Assembly (NCBI GenBank): GCA_041391665.1
Contig: JAWKNO010000002.1
Location: 1,674,001 to 1,738,000 of the forward strand
Direction: 5' to 3'
Source: Bacteroidia bacterium
GTDB taxonomy: Bacteria; Bacteroidota; Bacteroidia; J057
DNA length: 64,000 nucleotides
A program made the translations under genes and the position numbers. Shown here one piece after another: positions 42,625 through 51,891 of the stretch (positions are counted from its first letter, which is position 1; each line of letters begins with the position of its first letter). Below the pieces are notes generated by a model, which was not told the origin of the DNA, searched no databases, and saw only the letters and a list, made by a program, of their open reading frames with translations.

Positions 42625-44031
42625 CTACAAAGGCATCATCCCCAGTGCCCACAACAGAGAAACACTGGACTTCTGGTATTTGGCATTGAGATCCAGCCAT
42701 TTGAGCCTTGCATCGATCAGTTTGTTTTGCCGGGAGTTGACCAGAAAGAGATTACTTTCCCCAATATTAAACTTTTGCCTTTCGGCCTCGAGCATCCGCT
42801 CGTAGTTGACGAGGGTTCTGGAAAACTGTTCGATCTGTATGCGAAGGTTTGCGATCTGATTGGCATAACTTTCTGCTTTATTTTTCAGCAAAAGGGTTTT
42901 CTCAGACTGGCTCAGCATGGTTTCCTGCATGTAGATATTGACCAGTTGCAGATCTGCTCTGGCTTTCCGGAGAAACACCGGAAAACTCAGGCTTACCCCC
43001 CATTTGTAATTTTGGGTAGAGAACTGATTGATGACATCAGCGCCGGTAGATTCTGTCAGAAACTGATATTTCAAATCAAGCGCAGGTTTTAGCTGTTCTT
43101 TTTTCCAACGTTTTTCGACTTCGAGGGCAGCCAGTTTATAGTCGTAAATACGGACATCGGGATGTTGTTCGGGTATTTGCGAGATAAACATTGCGACAGA
43201 ATCCGCATTCAACGGAGAGATCATCGGCACATCGGTAAATAAAGGAGGAACCAGCTCATCTGTAATGTCGAGAGGGACATTGTTTTTTCCCCAAAGATAA
43301 CCCGAAAGCCCTTGTGTATGGTTGAAGTAATTGATCTGGGCTTCATTGAGACTGACTTCCAGGGTTTGCAATTGGATAAGCGCCTCCACCGTATCAATCG
43401 CTGCTTTATCCCCCTGAAAATAACTTTCCTTTACCGCATCCAGCCCAATTTGCGCCAGCTCAATTGCCTGAGTAAAAACAATCACCTGATTCCAGGCATT
43501 TACCCATTCCCAATACTGTACAGAAGCATCATACAACAAATCATTGAGGATCGTCTGGCGTTCAGCTTCCGTTGCCGAACTATAAATCTGCGCCTGGCGA
43601 AGTGTTTTTCTACGCTCGTCAATAAACAATCCCTGACCGATCGGCACCGAAACCCCTGCATACCATAAGCCTGCATCGGGCGTGGCATTCTCAGGGTTCA
43701 GATATACTCCGCCGGTACGCTCCAATCCGGCTTTTACCTCTATCCCAAACCAGGTGGGGATTTCCAGCCCGGTATTGAGCATCTGGTAGTACTGTTTCTG
43801 GTCAAACTGTTTTTCGTCCAGATAACCATATAAGTATGGATCGAACGCGCCACGTGCTTTACGCACATTCATTGCGCCTGCTTCCGTGATAAGCTGCGCC
43901 TGTTGTGCTACGGGGTGAAATTCCAGGATATTTCGCACCATCTGGTCCCGGGTAAATACCATAGGACTCTGGGCAAAGGAAGACAGGAAACCAGCGAAGA
44001 ACAGCAGAAAGTAGAACAGATTTTTTTTCAT
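42625..44031 (-). CDS. TolC-family outer-membrane efflux protein
   Basis: 468 residues from ATG 44031 (MKKNLFYFLLFFAGFLSSFAQS), preferred over 44064 since it yields a clean signal peptide. Outer-membrane efflux domain: two long coiled-coil repeats (about 35-215 and 255-460) with AEAERQ-type helices and the barrel strands between, for example LYGYLDEKQFDQKQYYQ and WGIEVKAGLERTGG-like text (PTWFGIEVKAGLERTG). It forms the outer-membrane tunnel of a tripartite exporter. The HlyD gene (44061-45413) lies 29 bases upstream and the ABC gene before that, so all three form one operon. Confidence 0.92.
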   Translation of the reverse strand: MKKNLFYFLLFFAGFLSSFAQSPMVFTRDQMVRNILEFHPVAQQAQLITEAGAMNVRKARGAFDPYLYGYLDEKQFDQKQYYQMLNTGLEIPTWFGIEVKAGLERTGGVYLNPENATPDAGLWYAGVSVPIGQGLFIDERRKTLRQAQIYSSATEAERQTILNDLLYDASVQYWEWVNAWNQVIVFTQAIELAQIGLDAVKESYFQGDKAAIDTVEALIQLQTLEVSLNEAQINYFNHTQGLSGYLWGKNNVPLDITDELVPPLFTDVPMISPLNADSVAMFISQIPEQHPDVRIYDYKLAALEVEKRWKKEQLKPALDLKYQFLTESTGADVINQFSTQNYKWGVSLSFPVFLRKARADLQLVNIYMQETMLSQSEKTLLLKNKAESYANQIANLRIQIEQFSRTLVNYERMLEAERQKFNIGESNLFLVNSRQNKLIDARLKWLDLNAKYQKSSVSLLWALGMMPL

Positions 44032-44060
44032 GTTTTTAGCAATCGAAACAATCCTTACGA

Positions 44061-45413
44061 TCATTTTTTGGCAGATTTTTCGGTTTTGGTTTCGTCTTTA
44101 TAGTAGTCGGGAGGGAAACCGTTGAGCTGTCGCCAGAGTTCGTACCAGATAGGCACATCTTTGAGCAGAGCCAAACCCAGCGCACCAGAACCCACCCGTA
44201 ATCCGGTCGGCCACTCCACGTCATTGGGATCAGGAGCCACGAGCAGTCGGTATTTACCATTTTCACTGATAAAATTGTCGATCGCTACTACCTTACCACC
44301 AAATGTTCCAAAAGATACATTCGGCCAACCAGAAAAAACAATTGATGGCCATCCGTCAAAAATAAACCGCACCTGCTGTCCTTTTTCGATCAGGGGAAGA
44401 TCCATCGGGTAAACATAGACCTCCACCGCCAGATCATAACGCACAGGCATGACCGTCATGAGTTGTTCTCCGGATTTCACGGTTTCCCCCAGACCCGTAC
44501 GCACTGCCTGTGTGATATACCCATCCTGGGGCGCTGTGATATAATACATCCCCGTACGCCTTGAATAATTGGCAAACTGGTTTCTCAGCTTCGTTACCTG
44601 TCCTTCGGAGTCATACATATCTGAAAGCGTGGAGAATCTGTCCGATTCAGCCTTTGCGAGTTTTTCCAGATATTGATTTTCGATAGAGTTAAGTTCTACC
44701 CGGGCGTTGAGCAGTTCATTTTGGGAAATGAGATATTTGTTTTCCGCACCCACCATTTTGGCCTGCGTCTCCTGAAGTTTCATGGTTTTTTCTTCGAGAT
44801 CTGTACGGGGTTTGATCCCGTCATTGTACAGAGTCTGTGCCCGTTCAAACTGGATACGCGCAATGTCGTAGTTGGTAATCGCCGCGTAATAAGCAATGCT
44901 GTCGGAAGTTACTTTGAGTTGGGACTGGCGCAGGTAGTTTTGCGCCTGGCTGAGCTTAAGGATACGGGTTTCATTGAGCGCCTCGATCTGGTTTTCAAGC
45001 GCTTTGGCCTTATTGGAGTAGGCGCCGACGGCAGAGCTTTTTGCATCGATCTGCTGCTGTGAACGGGAAAGTAGCTGCGGGTCAAAATAGTCATCCTTGA
45101 TCTCCGAAATAAAAATCAGGGTATCGCCTGCATTTACGCGCTGCCCTTCCTGGACATACCATTTTTCAATTCTTCCATCAATGATTGAGTTGATCGCCTG
45201 CGGCCTTTGCTCTGGTTTTAGCGCTGTCACATTGCCTTTTGCGCGAATAAACTGCGTCCAGGGAAGAAACATGACCGCAATGAAGACTACCAGCGCACCA
45301 ACCATCAGACGAGCGAGTACTCTGGCAGCACGGGCTTCAGATACCATCGAAAAAGATTTAAACTTTTCGATATCAACTTTACCTGTGATTGTATTATGAC
45401 TTATATTCAACAT
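44061..45413 (-). CDS. HlyD-family membrane-fusion (periplasmic adaptor) protein
   Basis: 450 residues from ATG 45413 (MLNISHNTITGKVD), preferred over 45506 because the upper start would overlap the ABC gene. One membrane segment (about 40-58, MVGALVVFIAVMFLPWTQF) is followed by a lipoyl-like half (RIEKWYVQEGQRVNAGDTLI), a coiled-coil hairpin (about 110-265) and the second lipoyl and barrel parts (GYITQAVRTGLGETVKSGEQL, then QQVRFIFDGWPSI). It links the inner-membrane ABC pump to TolC. The cargo is unidentified. It starts 17 bases after the ABC gene's stop. Confidence 0.92.
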   Translation of the reverse strand: MLNISHNTITGKVDIEKFKSFSMVSEARAARVLARLMVGALVVFIAVMFLPWTQFIRAKGNVTALKPEQRPQAINSIIDGRIEKWYVQEGQRVNAGDTLIFISEIKDDYFDPQLLSRSQQQIDAKSSAVGAYSNKAKALENQIEALNETRILKLSQAQNYLRQSQLKVTSDSIAYYAAITNYDIARIQFERAQTLYNDGIKPRTDLEEKTMKLQETQAKMVGAENKYLISQNELLNARVELNSIENQYLEKLAKAESDRFSTLSDMYDSEGQVTKLRNQFANYSRRTGMYYITAPQDGYITQAVRTGLGETVKSGEQLMTVMPVRYDLAVEVYVYPMDLPLIEKGQQVRFIFDGWPSIVFSGWPNVSFGTFGGKVVAIDNFISENGKYRLLVAPDPNDVEWPTGLRVGSGALGLALLKDVPIWYELWRQLNGFPPDYYKDETKTEKSAKK

Positions 45414-45429
45414 AATTTTTTTCGAGGAA

Positions 45430-47172
45430 TTATTGAGATAGTTTTCCGCCGGAAATTTTCTTAAACCAGGGCCGCTCGCTGATTTGCTCGAAGGTCCCTT
45501 CATCAATCACGCGCCCGTCTTCAAAACCAATGATCCGGTCAAATTTTCGGGCTACTCCGATATCATGGGTTGCGGCTATGACCGTCCATGAATGGGTAGG
45601 GTCAAGCAGATATTTCATAAACCGTTCCTGATCCTGGGTTTCAAGATGAACAGGCATTTCTTCCAGAAGAATCAGCCGGGGGTTGCCGACAAAAATCCTG
45701 GCAAGAATAATTTTTTCTACCGTGCTTCGGGGAATCTGCCGCCCTTCCGGTAACAACTGTGTGTAAAGTCCGTCAGGCAAAGTTTTGAGATAGTCTGTCA
45801 GTCCTATTACCTGACATATTTGGCGCGCCTCTTCAAAACCCAGGCCAGGCCGCCCTACCGTAATGTTCTCCAGAATCGAACCCTTAAAAATAATTTGCTT
45901 GTCCAGGCTGTCGCCCATACACGCGCGAAGATTGCCGATATCCAAACTGCCCAATGGGATATCATTATAGGAAATAGCACCCCTGAAATCCTCATACAAT
46001 CCGGCTATCATATTTAATAACAACGACTTTCCGGACCCGCTAAATCCTGTTATCACTACCCTTTCACCAGGGTTGATTTCAAGCGTAATATCTTTAAGAA
46101 TGTCTTCCTGAGCCTCCGGGAAACGATAAGACAGATGGTCGATGGAGACTTTAAGTCCGCGTAACGAGGTATTTTGGGTTACCGTAAAACCACGGTCGCT
46201 TTCCAGTGGGATATCGGTCACTCCACCCAGTTTTTCCAAAGCCGTGAGAACATCGTAGATTGTTTCCATACTCAGGATCAGTTTTTCAACTGAAGCAACC
46301 ACCATGATGATAATGATCTCAGCTGCCACAAACTGGCCGACATTCATTTGCTGCCTGATGACCAGCAACCCGCCCAGAATCAACAGCCCGGCCGCTACAA
46401 TGACCTTAAAGCCCACCATGTTGATGTACTGCAAGATCAGCACACGGAAATGCGCCTTGCGCGACTTCAGATAACCACCGACAAGCTCATCGGTACGCTC
46501 CATCGGCAAGTCTGTTTTACCAGCCAGTTTAAAGGTCTGCATCGCACGAGCCAGTTCTTCCAGCCAGTGCGCTACTTCGTATTTATATTTTGACTCATAC
46601 AGACTTGTTTTGAGTCCTTCAGGGCCGGTAAACCGAAAGATGAGAAAAACAATAAACAGAAGTAATATGCCAAAAAAGATGAAAAACGAATGATATAAGG
46701 ACAGCAAGATCAGTCCGAATATCACCTGTAATGCCGCCGAGGAAAAGTCAATCAGAATTTTGGAAAGCCCCTTCTGTACAGAAAGTGTATCAAAAAAGCG
46801 GTTGACCAGTTCCGGTACATACTTTCGGTCAACGGAAGCGAGGTTTAACCGCGGAATACGATAGGCAAACTCGAAGGCAGACCGGGTGAAGATTTTCTGC
46901 TGAATTTTTTCCGATACAGATAATTGCATTACCTGAAGCCATCCGCTCAATGCAATCCCCAGGATCACAATTGCTACCAAAACGATCCAGGAGGTTGAAA
47001 CCATCCCCCCATTGATCAGGTTGATGATTGCCTGAATTCCCAAAGGCAAGGAGAGATTGACCAGACCATAGAATACGGCGTAGAGGTAAATGATCAGAAT
47101 TTCCTGTTTTTCAACCTTTATCAGCCGAAAAAACCGCTGCAACGGGGAAAAAGGTTGGTTAGTTGTATCCAT
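45430..47172 (-). CDS. ABC transporter permease/ATP-binding protein with non-canonical signature and Walker B
   Basis: 580 residues. An ABC_membrane domain with six membrane segments (about 20-300) is fused to an ATP-binding domain (about 330-575). Walker A is GFSGSGKSL. The usual LSGGQ is replaced by IPRST (in GRQIPRSTVEKIILARIF), and Walker B reads RLILLEEMP with Glu where Asp is usual; the H-loop is AATHD. It lacks an N-terminal C39 peptidase domain. Related exporters in Bacteroidota show this style. With the HlyD and TolC genes just downstream it forms a tripartite exporter, cargo unknown. It is the first gene of the operon, and three copies of TATTACT/AGTAATA lie just upstream. Confidence 0.9.
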   Translation of the reverse strand: MDTTNQPFSPLQRFFRLIKVEKQEILIIYLYAVFYGLVNLSLPLGIQAIINLINGGMVSTSWIVLVAIVILGIALSGWLQVMQLSVSEKIQQKIFTRSAFEFAYRIPRLNLASVDRKYVPELVNRFFDTLSVQKGLSKILIDFSSAALQVIFGLILLSLYHSFFIFFGILLLFIVFLIFRFTGPEGLKTSLYESKYKYEVAHWLEELARAMQTFKLAGKTDLPMERTDELVGGYLKSRKAHFRVLILQYINMVGFKVIVAAGLLILGGLLVIRQQMNVGQFVAAEIIIIMVVASVEKLILSMETIYDVLTALEKLGGVTDIPLESDRGFTVTQNTSLRGLKVSIDHLSYRFPEAQEDILKDITLEINPGERVVITGFSGSGKSLLLNMIAGLYEDFRGAISYNDIPLGSLDIGNLRACMGDSLDKQIIFKGSILENITVGRPGLGFEEARQICQVIGLTDYLKTLPDGLYTQLLPEGRQIPRSTVEKIILARIFVGNPRLILLEEMPVHLETQDQERFMKYLLDPTHSWTVIAATHDIGVARKFDRIIGFEDGRVIDEGTFEQISERPWFKKISGGKLSQ

Positions 47173-47203
47173 CTTAAGGTGGTTTATCTATTGAATCGTA
47201 GAA

Positions 47204-47240
47204 TATTACTCTCAAAATCAATAGTAATACTATTATTACT
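47204..47240. promoter_or_regulatory. Candidate operator: three TATTACT heptamers upstream of the exporter operon
   Basis: TATTACT at 47204-47210 and 47234-47240, and its complement AGTAATA at 47223-47229. The region also contains a 15-base odd palindrome, AATAGTAATACTATT, at 47220-47234. It lies 32-68 bases before the ABC gene's start (and about 80-115 before the divergent acetyltransferase), where a regulator could act on both. The A/T content makes chance repeats possible. Confidence 0.35.
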
Positions 47241-47318
47241 CAAAAAAGTTTAAAAAAAACTGCCTTTTTTTACCCACATACTTCTGGATTCATTGTGTAG
47301 TTTTACAAAAAAAATCTG

Positions 47319-47714
47319 ATGATTCTTCGTCCATTTGACTCTAAATATGACAACCCGGCAATTATAGAAGAGATTTTGAGCTATAGTGCTGCAGGAACAG
47401 AAGATTCTGCCCCGTCTGTGATATTGATGCAATATAATGAATTAACTGATCAGGATCTTTTTATTGGATCAGACAACGGGGTGATACTGGGTATCGCAGG
47501 TGTGCGCTATCTGTCCGATGGGGATGGAGAAATTGCCCATTTGGCTGTTGTGCCGGAGGCCAGAAAAAAAGGCCATGGCAGGGAAATAATCGAACTGCTG
47601 ATGTCCATGTACGGTTTGCCCGGGCTGCTGGTAACTGCCGGTGAAGATATCAGCGCCTTTTTTGAAAAATGTGGCTTTTCAAATCAGGGCGGGGGAAAAT
47701 GGCTTAAAAAATAA
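47319..47714 (+). CDS. GNAT-family N-acetyltransferase
   Basis: 131 residues. GNAT fold core: LGIAGVRYLSDGDGEIAHLAVVPE, then ARKKGHGREIIELLM (the acetyl-CoA pyrophosphate loop Q/R-x-x-G-x-G/A), and ISAFFEKCGFSNQGGGKWLKK at the end. The fold is smaller than usual (about 150) but complete. The acceptor is unknown. It is divergent from the ABC exporter operon by 146 bases and followed 54 bases later by yfbR, with a 13-bp tandem repeat in between. Confidence 0.85.
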   Translation: MILRPFDSKYDNPAIIEEILSYSAAGTEDSAPSVILMQYNELTDQDLFIGSDNGVILGIAGVRYLSDGDGEIAHLAVVPEARKKGHGREIIELLMSMYGLPGLLVTAGEDISAFFEKCGFSNQGGGKWLKK

Positions 47715-47750
47715 AAATAGCACTTAGAAATAGCACTTAGAAATAGTACG
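47715..47750. repeat. Tandem repeat, 13-bp unit, 2.8 copies
   Basis: AAATAGCACTTAG occurs at 47715-47727 and 47728-47740, then AAATAGTACG at 47741-47750. It fills most of the 54-base gap between the acetyltransferase stop and the yfbR start. The AT-rich repeat may be variable-length DNA ahead of yfbR. Confidence 0.7.
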
Positions 47751-47768
47751 AATAATTAGTACACAGAT

Positions 47769-48347
47769 ATGTCTCACTTTTTTGCTTACCTCTCCCGCAT
47801 GAAGTTTATCCAGCGCTGGGGGCTCATGCACAATGTACATACAGAAAATATCCAGGAGCACAGCCTCCAGGTTTGTATGATCGCCCATGCCCTGGCAGTG
47901 ATTAAAAACAAAAACTTCGGTGGCACGGTCAACACCGAACGGATAGTCATTCTTGCCATGTACCATGACGCGAGTGAAGTCATTACCGGAGATTTGCCTA
48001 CGCCCATCAAGTATTTTAGCCCCCAGATTAAAGAAGCCTACAAAGAAATCGAAACTGTTGCCAATAACCGGTTGTTTTCTTTCCTGCCCGAAGCATTTAA
48101 GGAGGAATTTTCGCCCCTGTTTTTCCCCGAACCATCAGACGATCTTCACTGGCAACTGGTAAAAGCCGCAGATAAAATTTCGGCGTACTTCAAATGTGTA
48201 GAAGAGCGGAAAGCGGGAAACCTCGAATTTGCGCAGGCCGAAAAGGTGCTGCTGAAAAGTGTTCACGATATGAATATGCCCGAAGTAACCTATTTTATGG
48301 AAACCTTCGCACCGAGTATGGAACTTACCCTCGACGAATTAGAATAA
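47769..48347 (+). CDS. yfbR: 5'-deoxynucleotidase, YfbR family (HD domain)
   Basis: 192 residues, cytosolic. HD-domain metal ligands: His-and-Asp in ENIQEHSLQVCMIAHAL and AMYHDASEVITGDLPTP. The substrate-contacting WGLMHNVHTE and KAADKISAYFKC are typical of YfbR. It removes the 5'-phosphate from dNMPs, feeding nucleotide salvage. Length (usually about 195-200) fits. It is convergent with the hydrolase gene at 48365. Confidence 0.93.
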   Translation: MSHFFAYLSRMKFIQRWGLMHNVHTENIQEHSLQVCMIAHALAVIKNKNFGGTVNTERIVILAMYHDASEVITGDLPTPIKYFSPQIKEAYKEIETVANNRLFSFLPEAFKEEFSPLFFPEPSDDLHWQLVKAADKISAYFKCVEERKAGNLEFAQAEKVLLKSVHDMNMPEVTYFMETFAPSMELTLDELE

Positions 48348-48364
48348 CGTTCATTCAGACGCAG

Positions 48365-49393
48365 TTATTCCGCTAAAAAATCCCGAATGGTTTGCAGATA
48401 TTTTGCAGGCTGTTCGGTCGTAATACTATGCCCCGCGCTGCGTATTACTGCCAGCCGGTGATTTTGAAAAAGCGTCAGATACTCGTGGGTATATCCCCAT
48501 TTCTGGTTATCGCATTGTCCTTTCATAACCAATACCGGAATCTGTGAAGAGCTGATTACGGGACGAGGATCTTCTACCAGGTTAAATGATTTCATCGTCA
48601 TAATATGTGAATAAAAACCACTTCCCACAGGGGTTCTTATATCAAAGGAAGTGTCGCAAACGGTAGATTTATTCAACTCGTCGTTGAGAAAAGCCATAAA
48701 CATATCCGCTTCGAGATCTGAAGCAAGTTTATTGCCGGTCAGTTCAGCCCATTTTCTCATAGCTTTTGCTCTGAGGTTACCGGCCTTTTTATTTCCTTCT
48801 GCATTGGAAAAATAGGGTTGCCGCAGATCCAGACTGTCGGGAGATTTCTCCCGCGCAAGTTCCACATTTACCGGAGGAATCGGGCCAGGCCCGGTAAAAA
48901 CTACTTTTTCGACTTTTTCCGGGTTATCAGCGATAAACAAAACAGCCAGTACAGCCCCCCAGGACTGCGCGATAAGCAGGACCCTTTCTGCACCGATTTT
49001 TTTGACAATCTCCTCCAGATCGCGTTTATGGCGGTTGGGGGTATATTCATCGATATTATTGAGTCGGGAAGATTGTCCGCCGCCAACCTGGTCATACAGA
49101 TAAATATCATACCCATCTTCAGCAAGTGGAGCCAGCCGCTTCACCTTACTTTCATCAATGAAACCTCCGGGACCACCATGCAGATACAGTATAGGAAAAG
49201 GTTTTTTATCCCCATTCCCCGGAATTTGAATATAACTGATGTCCGATCCGGTAGCAAGCTGCCAGTAGTGTTTGGCATCCATTTTTTCAAACGGCAGCAC
49301 ATCGTACGTACGAGGCACAAAGACCAACCAGGAAAATATGAGGAGGCTAATAAACAGCGTGAGTATTATAAGTTGGCGGAAATTGATTTGCAC
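48365..49393 (-). CDS. Alpha/beta hydrolase, prolyl-aminopeptidase-like, membrane-anchored
   Basis: 342 residues. One N-terminal hydrophobic segment (about 7-27, LIILTLFISLLIFSWLVF) anchors or exports it. The core is of the S33 group: oxyanion loop LYLHGGPGGFID, the nucleophile in LLIAQSWGAVLAV, the acid in KGQCDN and the His in RSAGHSITTE. The nucleophile elbow reads A-Q-S-W-G instead of G-x-S-x-G. HGGPG is typical of proline iminopeptidases. Substrate unknown; periplasmic peptide or ester hydrolysis is plausible. It diverges from the trkH gene by 42 bases. Confidence 0.88.
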   Translation of the reverse strand: MQINFRQLIILTLFISLLIFSWLVFVPRTYDVLPFEKMDAKHYWQLATGSDISYIQIPGNGDKKPFPILYLHGGPGGFIDESKVKRLAPLAEDGYDIYLYDQVGGGQSSRLNNIDEYTPNRHKRDLEEIVKKIGAERVLLIAQSWGAVLAVLFIADNPEKVEKVVFTGPGPIPPVNVELAREKSPDSLDLRQPYFSNAEGNKKAGNLRAKAMRKWAELTGNKLASDLEADMFMAFLNDELNKSTVCDTSFDIRTPVGSGFYSHIMTMKSFNLVEDPRPVISSSQIPVLVMKGQCDNQKWGYTHEYLTLFQNHRLAVIRSAGHSITTEQPAKYLQTIRDFLAE

Positions 49394-49435
49394 AATGACG
49401 TGGCGTTAATCTGGTTTTGTTCGTAATTTTGCCGG

Positions 49436-51175
49436 ATGAAGGCAGGAAAAACCGAAATTATTGAAAGAACGGCGTTTTATTCGCTTACTGGCACCCTGTT
49501 TATTATTATCTATGACCTGGGGTTTAATACAAGTCCTCCGGTAGCGTTTTTCCTGCAATGGTTCTATATGGCTATTTTTTTCATGGAAACCTATATCCTT
49601 GTGCGAAGGATTTTCTGGGGGAAAAAGGCCAACTTCCGTGTGCGTCTTGCAGATTTCCTTATTCTGATCTTTTCAGGTATTTCAATCTGGCTACTCTTCG
49701 AGTTTGCATGGGAACATATGTATGTACACCCCTGGGTATATTCTTCCGTTGTGGTGCTATTTGTCCGCGAATTATCTGAATACACCATCTACTATCAGCG
49801 AAGATACCTCAATCCTGCGCAGTTGTTTATCGCTGGTTTCCTGCTGCTGATCCTTTTGGGATCGGGTCTGCTTATGCTGCCCAATGCCACACATGGCAGG
49901 ATATCATTTATAGATGCGCTGTTCACTTCGACCAGCGCCGTATGTGTTACCGGATTGGCGGTAGTAGATACGGGAACATACTTTACCGGACTTGGGCAAT
50001 TATTTATTATGGTCCTGATTCAGCTTGGCGGAATTGGCATCATGACTTTTACCAGCTATTTCAGCTATTTTTTCAGCGGGGAATCCAGCTATGAAAATCA
50101 GTTGATTCTCAAAGATATGGTCAATACAGACAAGCTGGGAGAGGTATTCGGAGCCCTGCGCAAAATCATTGTGCTCACAATCGGGATTGAGCTGACAGGC
50201 GCCACACTGATTTTTTTAAATCTTGGCAATGTGCCGTTTCCTTCAATCGCAAAAAAGGTGTTTTTCTCACTTTTTCATGCAGTATCCAGCTTTTGCAATG
50301 CGGGGTTTTCGACGTTGTCCAACAGCCTGTATGAAGAAGGGTACCGGTATAATTATCCCCTCCATCTGGTCGTGCTGGGTCTGTTCGTATTGGGTGGCAT
50401 CGGTTTTCCTATCCTGTTTAATTTCATGAAATATTTTCGGTATCAGATCTCCAATCGATTGATCCCGTTGGGTACACAGCGCGAAGTGATCCATAAACCC
50501 TGGGTGCTGAATATCAATACACGAATCGTACTGATCACGACATTGCTTTTGCTCGTGGTGGGCGGCGCTTTGTTTTATATCCTGGAATACGACAACACCC
50601 TGGCGGAGCACAGCGGTTTTGGGAAAATTGTAACGGCCCTTTTTGGGGCAGCAACGCCTCGTACTGCGGGCTATAATACGGTAGATACCGGTGCGCTTAA
50701 GCCACCAACCCTTATGATCGTACTGTTTTTGATGTGGGTAGGCGCATCACCGGGTTCAACCGGAGGAGGGATCAAAACCAGTACGCTGGCGATTGGTACG
50801 CTCAATTTTTTCAGCATGGCAAGGGGAAAAGATCGCGTAGAGGTATTTCGCCGGGAAGTTGCAGATTCCTCCATCAGAAGAGCTTTTACGATTATATCCC
50901 TTTCACTGATCGTAATTGGAACGGCGACATTTTTTCTGGTCATGTTTGAAAAAGAAAAGACGCTGATCTCACTGGCCTTTGAATGTTTTTCCGCCTATAG
51001 TACTACCGGTTTAAGTATGGGGATAACCGGAAGTCTGAGCACAGCCAGCAAATTTGTCATCATTATCACCATGTTTATTGGAAGGGTAAGTATGCTGTCT
51101 ATTATGATTGCCGTTTTACGTAAAGTAAAAAACACCAACTACCGTTATCCTTCAGAAACGATTCTTATCAACTAA
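49436..51175 (+). CDS. TrkH/KtrB-family potassium uptake protein
   Basis: 579 residues with an extra N-terminal membrane part (about 1-120) and a TrkH core (about 125-575). The four selectivity-filter loops of the TrkH/KtrB fold are seen: SAVCVTGLAVVDTG, SSFCNAGFSTL, ATPRTAGYNTVDTG and FSAYSTTGLSMGI. Two membrane segments flank each. It imports K+, gated by the RCK protein encoded 12 bases downstream. The short gap and shared direction make an operon. Close to KtrB, though the N-terminal extension is unusual. Confidence 0.95.
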   Translation: MKAGKTEIIERTAFYSLTGTLFIIIYDLGFNTSPPVAFFLQWFYMAIFFMETYILVRRIFWGKKANFRVRLADFLILIFSGISIWLLFEFAWEHMYVHPWVYSSVVVLFVRELSEYTIYYQRRYLNPAQLFIAGFLLLILLGSGLLMLPNATHGRISFIDALFTSTSAVCVTGLAVVDTGTYFTGLGQLFIMVLIQLGGIGIMTFTSYFSYFFSGESSYENQLILKDMVNTDKLGEVFGALRKIIVLTIGIELTGATLIFLNLGNVPFPSIAKKVFFSLFHAVSSFCNAGFSTLSNSLYEEGYRYNYPLHLVVLGLFVLGGIGFPILFNFMKYFRYQISNRLIPLGTQREVIHKPWVLNINTRIVLITTLLLLVVGGALFYILEYDNTLAEHSGFGKIVTALFGAATPRTAGYNTVDTGALKPPTLMIVLFLMWVGASPGSTGGGIKTSTLAIGTLNFFSMARGKDRVEVFRREVADSSIRRAFTIISLSLIVIGTATFFLVMFEKEKTLISLAFECFSAYSTTGLSMGITGSLSTASKFVIIITMFIGRVSMLSIMIAVLRKVKNTNYRYPSETILIN

Positions 51176-51187
51176 TCTCAACTTTGT

Positions 51188-51871
51188 ATGAAATATATAA
51201 TCCTTGGCCTCGGCAATTTCGGTTCTACACTCGCTCAATTACTCACCCAGATGGGCCATGAGGTCATTGGCGTGGACAACAATATGGGGAAAGTCGAGTC
51301 ATTAAAGGAAAAAATCACCCATACCATTTGTCTCAACAGTACCGATCCCCTTTCGGTGGAAAACCTTCCCCTCCGGGACACAGATGTCGTCATGGTCTGT
51401 ATCGGAGAAAATGAAGGCGCCAACCTGATGACAACCGCCCTGATGAAACAATACAAGCCCAAACGGCTGATCAGCCGGGCCGTCTCACCGCTGCATCAGA
51501 CCATTCTGGAATCTATGGGAATCACCGAAATTATCCACCCGGAAGAAGAAACCGCGATCCGTTGGGCAAAGAAACTCAATATCAAAGGCGTGGTAGAATC
51601 GTTTGAATTATGTGAAGACTACAATATCGTTGAGGTAGAAGTTCCGGAAAGATATGTCGGCAAAACCCTTGGTGAAATCGACCTGCGAAACAAATACGAC
51701 GTGCTTGTGATGACAACCATTAAGTTGGATCAGGAGATAAATATGATCGGCGTAAGCCGCAAAACACAACGGGTGAAAGGGGTCGCATCTGCCAAAACTG
51801 TACTTGAAAAAGGAGACCTTATGGTCATGTATGGGCATATCCGTAACATCAAAAAATTGCTAGAAAACTAA
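51188..51871 (+). CDS. TrkA/KtrA-family potassium uptake regulatory protein (RCK)
   Basis: 227 residues, cytosolic. The N-terminal RCK_N domain has the dinucleotide motif GLGNFGSTLAQLL and the acidic residue at GVDNNMGKVE, with VVMVCIGENEGANLMTTAL and RLISRAVSPLHQTIL following. The C-terminal RCK_C domain starts near residue 140 (EVEVPERYVGKTLGEIDLR). It binds adenine nucleotides or NAD and gates the TrkH/KtrB channel. Length is typical of KtrA. Confidence 0.95.
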   Translation: MKYIILGLGNFGSTLAQLLTQMGHEVIGVDNNMGKVESLKEKITHTICLNSTDPLSVENLPLRDTDVVMVCIGENEGANLMTTALMKQYKPKRLISRAVSPLHQTILESMGITEIIHPEEETAIRWAKKLNIKGVVESFELCEDYNIVEVEVPERYVGKTLGEIDLRNKYDVLVMTTIKLDQEINMIGVSRKTQRVKGVASAKTVLEKGDLMVMYGHIRNIKKLLEN

Positions 51872-51891
51872 TTTAACCATTTATCACCTAT

